Source: Porphyromonadaceae bacterium W3.11
Lineage (GTDB): Bacteria; Bacteroidota; Bacteroidia; Bacteroidales; Porphyromonadaceae
Direction of reading: 5' to 3'
Assembly (NCBI GenBank): GCA_030434245.1
Contig: JAUISX010000006.1
Coordinates: 124,001 to 188,000 of the forward strand
DNA length: 64,000 nucleotides
The notes beneath the pieces were generated by a model, which was given only the letters and a program-made list of their open reading frames with translations, was not told the DNA's origin and searched no databases. Shown here piece after piece: positions 18,865 through 29,069 of the stretch. The position numbers and the translations under genes are program-made. Position 1 is the first letter of the stretch; every line of letters starts with the position of its first letter.

Positions 18865-19722
18865 TTACTTTATGATACGTTTAATAAGGCCTTGAAGGAC
18901 ATTACCAGGTCCATATTCTGTAAACTCAGTAGCTCCATCAGCTACCATATTCCTGACAGATTGGGTCCATCGTACAGGTGAAGTAAGTTGCTTTATTAAG
19001 TTAGCTCGAATTTCTTCAGTATTGGTATGTGGTAGTGCATCTACATTTTGATAAATTGGGCAGGTTGGAGCAGAGAAGGTTACTGAGTTAATCGCTTCTT
19101 CCAACTCTATCCTAGCACTCTCCATGAATGGGCTATGGAATGCACCGCTAACGTTTAGTGGGATGGCTCTCTTAGCACCAGCCTCTTTTGCTAGCTCTAT
19201 GAATTCATTCACACCTTTTACAGAGCCAGATATAACTGCTTGCCCCGGGCTATTATAGTTTGCTAGTATCACCACTTCTGGTGCTACATTAGCACAAAGT
19301 GACTCTACCAACTCATCTTCAAGACCTAGAATAGCAGCCATTGTAGATGGTGCAAGCTCACAAGCACGTTGCATGGCTTGTGCACGTCTGGAAACAAGTG
19401 TGAGGGCGTCCTCAAAACTTAAAGCTCCAGATACTGCTAATGCCGTAAACTCTCCAAGAGAATGTCCCGCCATCATGTCTGCTTTCACTCCTTCCTCACT
19501 GATGATAGCACTGATGTATGAGTGTAAAAATACGGCTGGCTGAGTGACTTTGGTCTGCTTGAGGTCTTCTTCTGTACCTTCAAATATTACCTTAGTTATG
19601 GGAAATCCAAGGATCTCATTAGCCCTATCAAATAGCTTCTTGGCTTCGTCATTTGAGTTATATAAGTCTAGGCCCATGCCTACGAATTGGGCGCCTTGTC
19701 CTGGAAAAACTGATGCTTTCAT
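18865..19722 (-). CDS. fabD: Malonyl-CoA:ACP transacylase
   Basis: FabD moves malonyl groups from CoA to acyl carrier protein, supplying fatty acid elongation. The 285-residue chain has the oxyanion loop GQGAQ (8-12), the nucleophile S88 in GHSLGEF and the catalytic H196 in GAFHSPFM. The usual Arg of the malonate-binding site is found in the SRRAQAMQ region near 111-118. It is a lone gene here with its own -7 box. No other fab genes are in the window. Confidence 0.95.
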   Translation of the reverse strand: MKASVFPGQGAQFVGMGLDLYNSNDEAKKLFDRANEILGFPITKVIFEGTEEDLKQTKVTQPAVFLHSYISAIISEEGVKADMMAGHSLGEFTALAVSGALSFEDALTLVSRRAQAMQRACELAPSTMAAILGLEDELVESLCANVAPEVVILANYNSPGQAVISGSVKGVNEFIELAKEAGAKRAIPLNVSGAFHSPFMESARIELEEAINSVTFSAPTCPIYQNVDALPHTNTEEIRANLIKQLTSPVRWTQSVRNMVADGATEFTEYGPGNVLQGLIKRIIK

Positions 19723-19762
19723 ATATTGATGTAAAAATAATTATTGAATTTAATTGTCATAC

Positions 19763-19771
19763 ACAAAGATA
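19763..19771 (-). promoter_or_regulatory. -7 promoter box for fabD
   Basis: TATCTTTGT on the minus strand, 40 bases before the fabD start. A match to TAnnTTTG; no clear -33 element. Confidence 0.55.
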
Positions 19772-19790
19772 TTTTATTTTTTCTATAATA

Positions 19791-19827
19791 CAAAAAAGAA
19801 GGGTAGTACATTATATACCACCCTTCT
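19791..19827 (-). terminator. Terminator after the MFS gene
   Basis: An AGAAGGGT/ACCCTTCT stem (19797-19804 with 19820-19827) is followed on the minus strand by a run of T. It lies 23 bases past the MFS stop codon and before the fabD promoter. Confidence 0.8.
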
Positions 19828-19850
19828 AATCATATTACTTAGGAGTAAAA

Positions 19851-21290
19851 TTACTTTTGAATATTTGGTTTTTCAAGACCAAATCCCATCTTCTTGTCAT
19901 AAGTCTTAAGGTAAGTACTAAGTATAAGTGCTAATACACCAAAGCTTGTGAAAATAAGCATAGAAGGGGTATAATTAAGTGCTTGTTCAGGTTCAATGCC
20001 TTTATTAGTTATGTCTAATACCTTACCAATAAGCATAGGCACAGTCATCAGACCAATATTCTGAATAAAGAAAATTGCTGAGTAAGCAGAGCCAAGTACT
20101 TTTGGGTCTATTAACTTTGGTACACTTGGCCAAAGGGCAGCTGGTACAAGAGAAAATGAGATACCAAGTAGAACTATAGCTACAATAGCAATGATATATG
20201 AACCCTGTCCTGTATCAAATGGATAGAGTGCGAATATTCCGTGACAAAGAATCATTAATATAGAACCAATGATAAGCATTGTAGCACCCTTGCCCTTTTT
20301 ATCAAGAAACAGACCAAGAGGTGGTGTAATAATCATAGCTCCAATAGGAAATAAGCTAAAGATACTTGCAGCTTTTTCATTTGAAAGACCTAAGTTGCTC
20401 TCTAGCATATTGGTGGCGAATCGTTGGAAAGGGAATATAGCTGAATAATAAAGCACGCAAAGTAGTGCTACAATCCAGAAAATCTTAATCCCGAAGACTT
20501 TCTTAAGGTCTGCAAATCGGAATGGTTCTTCATCATCCTTAATCTCAAAGGATTCTTGAGTATCAAGTTTCTTATCAAGTACACCATAGATTAAGTACAA
20601 AATCAATCCAATACAGAGTAGAATGAATACAAATAAGACAGGTGCTTGAATAGCTGTTATGGCGGCCATTCCTTCTGTATTTTCGCCTAGTCTTGACATG
20701 GCCCAGTTATGAATACGTGGAGACGTTTGGAATACGGCAAATACGCCCAAGCGAGCAACAGCCATCTCAACACCCATAGCCATAGCCATCTCTTTGCCAT
20801 GGAACCACTTGACTATAGCTCTCGAGACGGTCACGCCAGCCATTTCGGTTCCCATACCAAAAATGGCAAAGCCTACGCAAGATAATTTAGCAGAAGGAGG
20901 AAATCCAGATGAAAAACTTGAGAGAAGTTCGAATGGGAAAGCTCCAGCATTAAATGTTGTGCTTAAAGCATAGACTTTAATTCCTGCTCCTAAAACCATT
21001 AAGGAGCCAGAAAGAATAGCTGTAAAACGGACTCCCATCTTATCAAGGATAATACCTGCAAAGATGAGGAATAGTAAGAATACGTTGATGAAAAATTCAC
21101 TCCCCGCATAGGTCCCAAAAACAGAGGAGGTCCAACCTAAGTGAATGTCTAACTGTGTTTTAAGAGGAGAAAGAACGTCCACGAACATGTACGCAAAAAG
21201 CATTGTTAATGAGATCATTAACAACACTGTCCAGCGAATCCATGCAACATCGCGAATGGTCTTACGAGGTTGTTGTGTAGTTGTAGTCAT
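19851..21290 (-). CDS. Major facilitator superfamily transporter
   Basis: An inner-membrane carrier of 479 residues with about 12 predicted helices. The first half holds WIRWTVLLMISLTMLFAYM, a DKMGVRF motif of the MFS loop type between helices 2 and 3, and AMGVEMAVARLGVF. A second loop, DKKGKG, sits at the matching place of the second half. The central cytoplasmic loop is charged (around residues 235-260). The solute is not recognisable. It is monocistronic: it has its own terminator and a candidate -7 box (TATATTTGT) at 21335-21343. Confidence 0.85.
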   Translation of the reverse strand: MTTTTQQPRKTIRDVAWIRWTVLLMISLTMLFAYMFVDVLSPLKTQLDIHLGWTSSVFGTYAGSEFFINVFLLFLIFAGIILDKMGVRFTAILSGSLMVLGAGIKVYALSTTFNAGAFPFELLSSFSSGFPPSAKLSCVGFAIFGMGTEMAGVTVSRAIVKWFHGKEMAMAMGVEMAVARLGVFAVFQTSPRIHNWAMSRLGENTEGMAAITAIQAPVLFVFILLCIGLILYLIYGVLDKKLDTQESFEIKDDEEPFRFADLKKVFGIKIFWIVALLCVLYYSAIFPFQRFATNMLESNLGLSNEKAASIFSLFPIGAMIITPPLGLFLDKKGKGATMLIIGSILMILCHGIFALYPFDTGQGSYIIAIVAIVLLGISFSLVPAALWPSVPKLIDPKVLGSAYSAIFFIQNIGLMTVPMLIGKVLDITNKGIEPEQALNYTPSMLIFTSFGVLALILSTYLKTYDKKMGFGLEKPNIQK

Positions 21291-21651
21291 AAAGGTTATT
21301 AAAAATATTTTTTAAATTTATTTCTTAAAGAAATACAAATATAAGAATAAACCTTAGGTACACAAAAAAAATGATATAAAAACTCCCATTTCCTTTAATT
21401 GAATGGGGAACTGGGACTGTATAGATTAATAGCAGGAGTAGTGGTGAATGATATATTTGTGATTAGCATTATATATACTTATGATATCTTAGTTCCCTTT
21501 TTAATAAGACATTAATAAGTACTCTATGCAATTATTGATGTTTTTTTTTGATAGATCAATTACTATTCTCGGTTACTGCTTGCTACCTTAGTCTAGGCTT
21601 TTGAAGACTAGGATCTACTTTATTATTGGTTCTATAGCATTAAGGTAATAT
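21291..21651. other. Gene-free spacer between sod and the MFS gene
   Basis: A 360-bp A/T-rich stretch. Apart from the MFS -7 box at 21335-21343 nothing was seen: no reading frame of note, no tRNA and no copy of the dispersed repeat found in the other long spacers. Confidence 0.5.
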
Positions 21652-21696
21652 AAAAAAAGAGAGTGTGTCAAAAACTACTTCTGACACACTCTCTCT
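21652..21696 (-). terminator. Terminator after the superoxide dismutase gene
   Basis: A perfect 13-bp stem AGAGAGTGTGTCA/TGACACACTCTCT (21658-21670 with 21682-21694), then a T run on the minus strand. It lies 27 bases past the stop codon. Confidence 0.9.
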
Positions 21697-21722
21697 TTTA
21701 CAATAAAATTTGATGATAGAGA

Positions 21723-22478
21723 TTATCTACCAGCATATCTTTCGCTTACTTCCTTCCAGTTAATGATATCCCATATCTTTGCAAGGTGATCAGCACGACG
21801 GTTTTGATAATCTACATAGTAAGCGTGCTCCCATACATCAGCACCTAATAGAGGTACTAGATCCATAGTCACAGGATTTCCAGCATTCTGATGCTTTGTG
21901 ATCTCTAGATTTCCATCCTTATCTGTTGTTAACCATGTCCAACCTGCACCGAATAGTCCAGCAGCTTCTTTTTCGAAGGTCTTTTTGAACTCATCAAAAG
22001 ATCCGAATTTCTTCTCAATAGCCTTCATTAGATCACCAGTAGGTTCGCCACCACCATCAGGGCTGAATTGAGTGAAGTAAAGATTGTGGTTAAGAGTCTG
22101 TCCAGCATTATTGAAGATTCCACCTTCAGACTTCTTAACGATATCAACAAGTTCCATATCAGCAAACTCGGTTCCGTCGATAAGTTTATTTAGATTTGTT
22201 ACATAAGCGTTCAAGTGCTTGCCATGGTGAAGCTCAATAGTTGTTTTGCTTATTACTGGCTCTAAAGCATCATTCGCATACGGTAGTTTGATTAGTTCAA
22301 ATTTCATAATTTCATTTTCTTTAATTGTTGTGTTTGAATTCTTTGTTGTCTCGTCAGCTACATTTTCAATAACTGTATTGCTTTCCTTATTGTCATTAGA
22401 ATTATTACATGCAGTAACGCTAAGAAGTGTTACGCTAAAAGCTAATCCTAATACTAAAGGTCTCAATTTTTTCTTCAT
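21723..22478 (-). CDS. sodB: Iron/manganese superoxide dismutase with lipoprotein signal
   Basis: Superoxide dismutase turns superoxide into peroxide and oxygen. Residues 58-251 match the normal cytosolic SodB: the metal ligands are H84 (ELHHGKHL), H131 (LNHNLYF), D214 and H218 (GADVWEHAYY), and Q127 (NNAGQTLNH) is of the iron/cambialistic type known from Porphyromonas. The first 57 residues are extra: a signal ending in lipobox SVTAC (Cys24), then a Ser/Asn/Thr/Glu-rich linker. The full product should therefore be a membrane-anchored envelope enzyme. M58 (MKFELIKLPYAND) is exactly where ordinary SodB begins, so a second, cytosolic product is possible. Monocistronic with a strong terminator. 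Confidence 0.92.
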   Translation of the reverse strand: MKKKLRPLVLGLAFSVTLLSVTACNNSNDNKESNTVIENVADETTKNSNTTIKENEIMKFELIKLPYANDALEPVISKTTIELHHGKHLNAYVTNLNKLIDGTEFADMELVDIVKKSEGGIFNNAGQTLNHNLYFTQFSPDGGGEPTGDLMKAIEKKFGSFDEFKKTFEKEAAGLFGAGWTWLTTDKDGNLEITKHQNAGNPVTMDLVPLLGADVWEHAYYVDYQNRRADHLAKIWDIINWKEVSERYAGR

Positions 22479-22610
22479 AAATCTAATTATTTCTATTTAT
22501 AAAGTTGATATTTACAATTATCATTCATCTACATTGATAACACATTGAATTGAGAATTTGTTTTTACTTCAATATGTTTTTTGATAAAAAATTTTTTTTG
22601 AACTAATATT

Positions 22611-23210
22611 TTAGCGAGTGTTCGATAGAAGCATTTTCCACTCATCTATATATGTTTTCCATTCTTCTGATTCAGTTCTTGCCCAGAAGTCACCAAGAAT
22701 AGCAACGCCCCCAAAGGACCATTCCCTAAGACATTCTATTTTCTTTTGAGAAATACCCCCGAGAGCAAAAACCTTAGAGTCTATTATTCCAGCTTTAGAG
22801 GCATTCGTTAGGTCTTGTTCAGAAAAAGCGGAATATACACCCTTTTTAGATATGCTATTAAAGATAGGGCTAAGAAATAGGTAATCACATTCATCCTTAT
22901 GATCTATCACCTCTTGAAAAGAGTGACACGATCGCGATAGAGAACCGCTAAAGTCAGATGGTGGTGTGGGGTGACGATGATTAAGGTGAAGACCTCCGAT
23001 AGGAAATTCATGGGCTAGTGAGTGATGATCGTGTAACACAATGTGTGGTAAGCAATCATCCGAAAGAGAAGACAGAAAAATCCGTGCTTCATCATCACTC
23101 CATGCTGGCCGTCTAAAATGGACTCGGAAAATACCGCTTGAGATTAACTCCGAGATAATATGAACTTCCCCCGCCATAGTGACGGGGGAAGTAATAATAA
23201 TAAGTTTCAT
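22611..23210 (-). CDS. ThiE/TenI-like protein at the end of the thiamine operon
   Basis: A 199-residue TIM-barrel protein of the thiamine phosphate synthase/TenI superfamily. It is a distant paralogue of the thiE product in the same operon. The usual QLRxK of ThiE is replaced by VHFRRPAW, and DDR by HDH. The segment GGLHLNHRH, then SRSCHS, resembles TenI (GRSVHS). The position of the TenI active-site His appears to be Pro (LSPIF), judged from a remembered alignment. So neither activity is assured. It lies 8 bases after thi4 and is the last gene under the TPP riboswitch. Confidence 0.75.
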   Translation of the reverse strand: MKLIIITSPVTMAGEVHIISELISSGIFRVHFRRPAWSDDEARIFLSSLSDDCLPHIVLHDHHSLAHEFPIGGLHLNHRHPTPPSDFSGSLSRSCHSFQEVIDHKDECDYLFLSPIFNSISKKGVYSAFSEQDLTNASKAGIIDSKVFALGGISQKKIECLREWSFGGVAILGDFWARTESEEWKTYIDEWKMLLSNTR

Positions 23211-23218
23211 CAGAAAAC

Positions 23219-23992
23219 TTACTTCTTAAGTTTTTCGATAATCATTTCAGATACCTTCTTTCCAGACATTAGCATACCGCCAAAGATAGGGCCCATACGT
23301 GGTGTTCCAGATACAGCTGAAGAGGCCATACCGCAGACATAAAGTCCAGGATAGATCTCTTTAGTGCCAGATACAACTTCACGCTCACCTTCTACAACGT
23401 CAAGCGACCTCTCACCAATTACGTCACCTGTAGAGGTATTAAGCTTAGCACCATTTTTATTTGCGACGACTTTGCAGATTTCACTATCATGTCCTGTTCC
23501 ATCGATAACGCAGCGAGCCATTATATTAAGTGGATCCACATGCATACCAGTCCGTAATACTGGAGTCCAGTTAACGACTACACCACTAACGACGTCATTC
23601 TTATAAACCACATCCTCAACAGAATAGCAGTTGAAGATATGAGCACCAGCGTGTGTTGCTTGGTAGAGTAGGGCAGCAGTGCTTTCTACAGAGTCCATAG
23701 TGAAGAGTCCATCACCATAAGCCTCATAATTAATATCAAATTCTTTGATGATTTCAAGTGCTTCTTCCTGAATAACGATCTGATTAAACATCATTGCACC
23801 TCCCCACATTCCACCGCCGGGAGCTAACTTTCTATCAAAAAGAGCAACCTTAAGCCCAGCTTTAGCTAGGTAATATGAAGCTACGATACCTGATGGTCCT
23901 CCACCTACGATGGCTACATCTAATTCCAAGCAGTCTTCTAACTTATCAAAGTAGGTGCGGATAATCCCTTGGGATATTTTTTTTTCTATCAT
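23219..23992 (-). CDS. thi4: Thi4-type thiazole synthase (sulfide-dependent ADP-thiazole synthase)
   Basis: Thi4 builds the thiazole half of thiamine as its ADP adduct from NAD, glycine and sulfur. The 257-residue chain starts with a dinucleotide-binding fold, DVAIVGGGPSGIVASYYLAKAG (25-46), followed by GGGMWGGAMMF. In yeast the sulfur comes from a Cys in a QCCMDP loop and the enzyme is spent after one turnover. Here the loop reads RTGMHVDP, with H151 at that place, as in archaeal enzymes that use free sulfide and turn over repeatedly. The C-terminal GMASSAVSGTPRMGPIFGGMLMSG is highly typical. It follows thiC by 36 bases. Confidence 0.93.
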   Translation of the reverse strand: MIEKKISQGIIRTYFDKLEDCLELDVAIVGGGPSGIVASYYLAKAGLKVALFDRKLAPGGGMWGGAMMFNQIVIQEEALEIIKEFDINYEAYGDGLFTMDSVESTAALLYQATHAGAHIFNCYSVEDVVYKNDVVSGVVVNWTPVLRTGMHVDPLNIMARCVIDGTGHDSEICKVVANKNGAKLNTSTGDVIGERSLDVVEGEREVVSGTKEIYPGLYVCGMASSAVSGTPRMGPIFGGMLMSGKKVSEMIIEKLKK

Positions 23993-24028
23993 GTTAAAAA
24001 TAATTTTATATTGTTGTGAAAAAAAGTT

Positions 24029-25603
<1,575 letters not shown>

Positions 25604-26230
25604 TTATTTTGAATTAATTTGATTTATGAATTCTTTAGTCATTTCAGTCGGGTCTTTTGAATCAAGAATAGCCCCACTAATGGCGATGCCAAAAACACCA
25701 GTGGATAATATAGCTGGTATGTCCCGAAGTGTAATACCACCAATGGCTATTAACGGAATTGTTATGTCTCGCTCTTGCATCTGAGATACAAGCTGTATAT
25801 ATCCTTTAAGGCCAAGGATAGATGATAAGTTCTTCTTTGTAGTAGTATATCGAAATGGACCGCACCCTACATAATTAGCTCCTCTATCTGAGTGAGCTTG
25901 TATCTCATCTATGGTATTGGCAGTCCCTCCAATAATCTTATTCGGTCCTAAAAGTGATCTGGCTTCGTCTATGGGCATATCTTTCTGCCCTAAGTGTACT
26001 CCATCTGCATCAAGCTTTTCTACTAAATCAACTCTATCGTCGATGATAAGCGTCGCTTGGTACTCTGAGCATAGGCGTCGAAGGGCTGTGCCAACCTCTA
26101 TGATGTGTGGCTCTTCAGCACCCTTCATTCTTAACTGAATCCATTTGCAACCACCATCTAACGCAAGTTTTGCTCCAGTGAGGTAGTCAAACTTATTATT
26201 TTGATGCGTTATGAATTGTAACCTATTCAT
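25604..26230 (-). CDS. thiE: Thiamine phosphate synthase
   Basis: ThiE joins HMP diphosphate to thiazole phosphate. The 208-residue TIM barrel has the key motifs: WIQLRMKGA (phosphate and pyrimidine binding), IIDDRVDL, GVHLGQKDMP, YVGCGPFRYTTTKKN and IAIGGI. It overlaps thiD by 4 bases, so the two are translationally coupled. This is the true ThiE of the operon, in contrast to the diverged paralogue at its end. Confidence 0.95.
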   Translation of the reverse strand: MNRLQFITHQNNKFDYLTGAKLALDGGCKWIQLRMKGAEEPHIIEVGTALRRLCSEYQATLIIDDRVDLVEKLDADGVHLGQKDMPIDEARSLLGPNKIIGGTANTIDEIQAHSDRGANYVGCGPFRYTTTKKNLSSILGLKGYIQLVSQMQERDITIPLIAIGGITLRDIPAILSTGVFGIAISGAILDSKDPTEMTKEFINQINSK

Positions 26231-27051
26231 AATTTGATGCTTTTTTGTGGGTTATAGAAGTGGTCTACCGGTCCGTGTCCCTTGAAGAGGGTAATGTCCT
26301 TTCCACTATTGATAGCTTCTGAGATGTACACCTTAGCCTGCCCGACAGCTTCGGGTAGGGATAGTCCTCGTGCAATATAAGCTGTGATAGCTGACGATAG
26401 AGTGCAGCCTGTCCCATGAGTATTAGAGGTCCTAACCTTAGTTCCGTGGAAGACTTCTTCATGACCATTATTAAGAAATAAGAAGTCCGGACAGTCATCA
26501 CCCATCAAGTGCCCGCCCTTGATGAGAACAGCCTCTACTCCATATGATAAAATCTTTTTTGCGGCCTCCTTAATGCTCTTGTGTGAATCAATGACAAGAC
26601 CTGCCAGTGCTTCGGCTTCGGGTATATTGGGCGTTACAAGTGCAGCCATTGGCAATAAGCTATTAATAAGGCTCTCAATAGCTTCGTCTCTGAAGAGGCT
26701 GTCGCCACTTGTGGCCACCATTACGGGGTCTACAATTATTGGCGGTATATCATCAAGTTGGGATAAAGTCTTTACGATCACTTCAATTGTAGATCTGTCA
26801 TAGAGCATACCTGTCTTGATAGCTTTTGGTGGGATGTCCTCCAATACAGCCTCTAGCTGAGACTGCACTAACTGGTTTGAGATAGCTTCGACTCCAGATA
26901 CACCACATGTATTTTGTGCCGTAACGGCTGTGATTACAGACATGGCATAACATCCGAGAGCCGACATCGTCTTGATATCAGCTTGTATCCCAGCCCCTCC
27001 TGAGCTGTCAGAACCAGCAATTGTAAGTGTTGGTATATATTTCGTAGTCAC
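26227..27051 (-). CDS. thiD: Hydroxymethylpyrimidine (phosphate) kinase
   Basis: ThiD phosphorylates HMP and HMP phosphate to HMP diphosphate. The ribokinase-like chain of 274 residues starts TLTIAGSDSSGGAGIQADIKTM and ends with the anion-hole motif NTHGTGCTLSSAITAYIA. It is the first gene after the TPP riboswitch, with a leader of about 115 bases, and overlaps thiE by 4 bases. Confidence 0.96.
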   Translation of the reverse strand: MTTKYIPTLTIAGSDSSGGAGIQADIKTMSALGCYAMSVITAVTAQNTCGVSGVEAISNQLVQSQLEAVLEDIPPKAIKTGMLYDRSTIEVIVKTLSQLDDIPPIIVDPVMVATSGDSLFRDEAIESLINSLLPMAALVTPNIPEAEALAGLVIDSHKSIKEAAKKILSYGVEAVLIKGGHLMGDDCPDFLFLNNGHEEVFHGTKVRTSNTHGTGCTLSSAITAYIARGLSLPEAVGQAKVYISEAINSGKDITLFKGHGPVDHFYNPQKSIKL

Positions 27052-27123
27052 AATTAATCATTTTTTTTGGGGAAGAAAAATCATAATATTAGGGAGTGCG
27101 ACTACTAAGATGGTATTTACCAC

Positions 27124-27246
27124 AACCACATTTATAATAATATAACTGTGGTTAGCAGTGTGAAAAAGTTCCTACGACAGCATTACCTGCATCAGGTTCC
27201 ACGGGTCTAATCTCAGCACTCTTTTTTTTTAAGAGGCACCCCTAAC
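27124..27246 (-). promoter_or_regulatory. TPP riboswitch (THI element) of the thiamine operon
   Basis: Read on the minus strand, 27246 to about 27169 holds the aptamer: GGGGTGCC, then GCTGAGATTAGACCCG, GAACCTGATGCAGG, TAATGC and GTCGTAGGAA. These are the conserved blocks that bind the pyrimidine and diphosphate of TPP. Downstream a 7-bp hairpin AACCACA/TGTGGTT (27124-27130 with 27147-27153) may be part of the switch; it has no T run, so control at translation is more likely than termination. It should shut the operon off when TPP is plentiful. Confidence 0.95.
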
Positions 27247-27271
27247 AATATATACTCCTCCAGATGTTTTA

Positions 27272-27309
27272 TAAAAAACGTGATGGAGAACCATTACGAT
27301 CTCCATCAC
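27272..27309 (-). terminator. Terminator after the DUF389 gene
   Basis: A 10-bp stem GTGATGGAGA/TCTCCATCAC (27280-27289 with 27300-27309) with a 10-base loop, followed by CGTTTTTTAT on the minus strand. It separates the DUF389 transcript from the riboswitch 26 bases further on. Confidence 0.85.
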
Positions 27310-27354
27310 AAATATAGCTACTTTAATTGTAACTCACAAATAGTTTGCCTCAGA

Positions 27355-28713
27355 TTATTTCTTTGATTCCTTTACAATCATAATCTCAGGATCTTTAAAT
27401 CTTAGCGATAACCAACTCCGGATTAGGCTCTCTCTCTCCTTACTAAGTTTTTTATTCGTGGTTAGTCTTATGTAAGGAATTGTATCAACTAATGTTGTAT
27501 CAGCTCTAAATGAGTACATCTGACCAATTTGGGTCTTTTCTATTTCATTGAAGAGCTGACGGATCTCAATCGTAACAGCTTCGGCTTGGAAGTAAAACGT
27601 TTGTTGACCTTTTAATGCGAGATTTAAGGAGTCATTTCGCAACTGTAAGTATTGGGTGTAGCTCTTATCGGTGGCACTCTGCACATCCTTCAAGATTGCA
27701 TGCCTGATTTCCTCCATATTTTGTCTTTCCGAGCCTTGCTTTACTACCAGTACAGTATTCTTTAGTCCATAAGCTGGTAGGACGGCTTGTAGGCGTTCAA
27801 TCACATTGGACGGTATTTCTTCGCCAATGACCGAAACATTGAAGTATGTTATAGAGTCAGTCTTCTCACTATCGTACGAGAGGACGAAGGAGTTATCAAA
27901 GACCATTACTTCTTTGATGAATTTATCTTGTTGGACCTCTTGATATGTTTTTTGTACAAAACGATATGCCAGTATCACACTGGGGATAATGGTTGAAAGG
28001 ACTATTATGAAGACTAAGTTGTTTAGTCGCTTTCCTCTTTTCTTATTAACATAGGTTACTCTACGATACTTTAGAGCTCTAACGACAATGAATGTAGAGA
28101 GACCTATAAATACGGTGTTGATAATAAATAAGTATGTCGCACCGAAGAAATAATTAAACTGTAGCGTTGCCAACCCATATCCAGCACTACATAGTGGAGG
28201 CATGAGGGCAGTTGCAATAGCTACACCGGGGATGACCTGACCCTTAGACCTGCTGGTGCCTGCTATAATCCCTGCTAGTCCACCAAAGAGGGCAATTAAT
28301 ACGTCGTATGTAGTGGGTTGTGTACGAGCCAAAATCTCACTCTGTGCGACACTAATAGGGCTGATAATGAAGTAGATAGTGGAGGTGATTACACTAATTC
28401 CGACCGCCATTCCTAAGTTCTTAACACTTCGACCAATAAGATTGAAGTCCGTGATGCCTAACCCCAGACCAATACCAATGATTGGACCCATCAGTGGGGA
28501 GATTAACATGGCACCGATTACGACGGCGGTTGAGTTCATGTTTAGTCCAATAGAAGCTATCAGGATGGCACATATTAGAATCAACATCTTAGTGCCTCTA
28601 AACTCGACATCGGCTTTAAGAGCCTTTATTGTTTCTTCTTCATCTTCTTTTTCGTGTCGTATATCAAAGAACGAAACTAAAAATTGCCAAAAACTTTGAC
28701 CTGTTCTTGCCAT
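27355..28713 (-). CDS. DUF389 (TIGR00341-type) multi-pass membrane protein
   Basis: A 452-residue membrane protein of unknown role. The N-terminal half carries the DUF389 core with about six helices, including GLNMNSTAVVIGAMLISPLMGPIIGIGLG and VIPGVAIATALMPPLCSAGYG. After another helix near residue 235 comes a soluble C-terminal part of about 200 residues. I chose the ATG at 28713 (MARTGQSFWQF) and not the one at 28806, because a good -7 box lies between them at 28757-28765. It is monocistronic, with its own terminator. Confidence 0.85.
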   Translation of the reverse strand: MARTGQSFWQFLVSFFDIRHEKEDEEETIKALKADVEFRGTKMLILICAILIASIGLNMNSTAVVIGAMLISPLMGPIIGIGLGLGITDFNLIGRSVKNLGMAVGISVITSTIYFIISPISVAQSEILARTQPTTYDVLIALFGGLAGIIAGTSRSKGQVIPGVAIATALMPPLCSAGYGLATLQFNYFFGATYLFIINTVFIGLSTFIVVRALKYRRVTYVNKKRGKRLNNLVFIIVLSTIIPSVILAYRFVQKTYQEVQQDKFIKEVMVFDNSFVLSYDSEKTDSITYFNVSVIGEEIPSNVIERLQAVLPAYGLKNTVLVVKQGSERQNMEEIRHAILKDVQSATDKSYTQYLQLRNDSLNLALKGQQTFYFQAEAVTIEIRQLFNEIEKTQIGQMYSFRADTTLVDTIPYIRLTTNKKLSKERESLIRSWLSLRFKDPEIMIVKESKK

Positions 28714-28756
28714 AATCTCATTACAATAAAAAGTGAATGATTTTGAATAGATATCC

Positions 28757-28765
28757 GCAAAGATA
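28757..28765 (-). promoter_or_regulatory. -7 promoter box for the DUF389 gene
   Basis: TATCTTTGC on the minus strand, 43 bases before the ATG at 28713 and inside the longer reading frame. It therefore argues for the shorter protein. Confidence 0.6.
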
Positions 28766-29069
28766 GCCAAAATATGAGATTTCTCACTCACTAGGAGTGG
28801 GTTCACAGAGTAATGTGGTGAAAAATTGAAGAGCTAGTATTGTTCGTTCTCCGGAGGGTTTTTAAAATACCTGTAGAGAGAATCCACTAAGTGCATATAT
28901 TTAATAGCCGATGTGGGCGAAAAAAAGATTTTAAAACATTTGAAATGAAGGTACCTTATGGTCTCTCCCTTTCTTGGTCTTTTCAACTTGATATAGATAA
29001 AAACACTTGAATTTTTACGACACTAAATAGGTTTATGATGTAATGACTGATCTAAAGCACCTAGATAAT

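Noticed and set aside
28714-28806. Longer N terminus for the DUF389 protein
   Set aside because: A good -7 promoter box (28757-28765) lies within it, so the transcript should begin after the upstream ATG.
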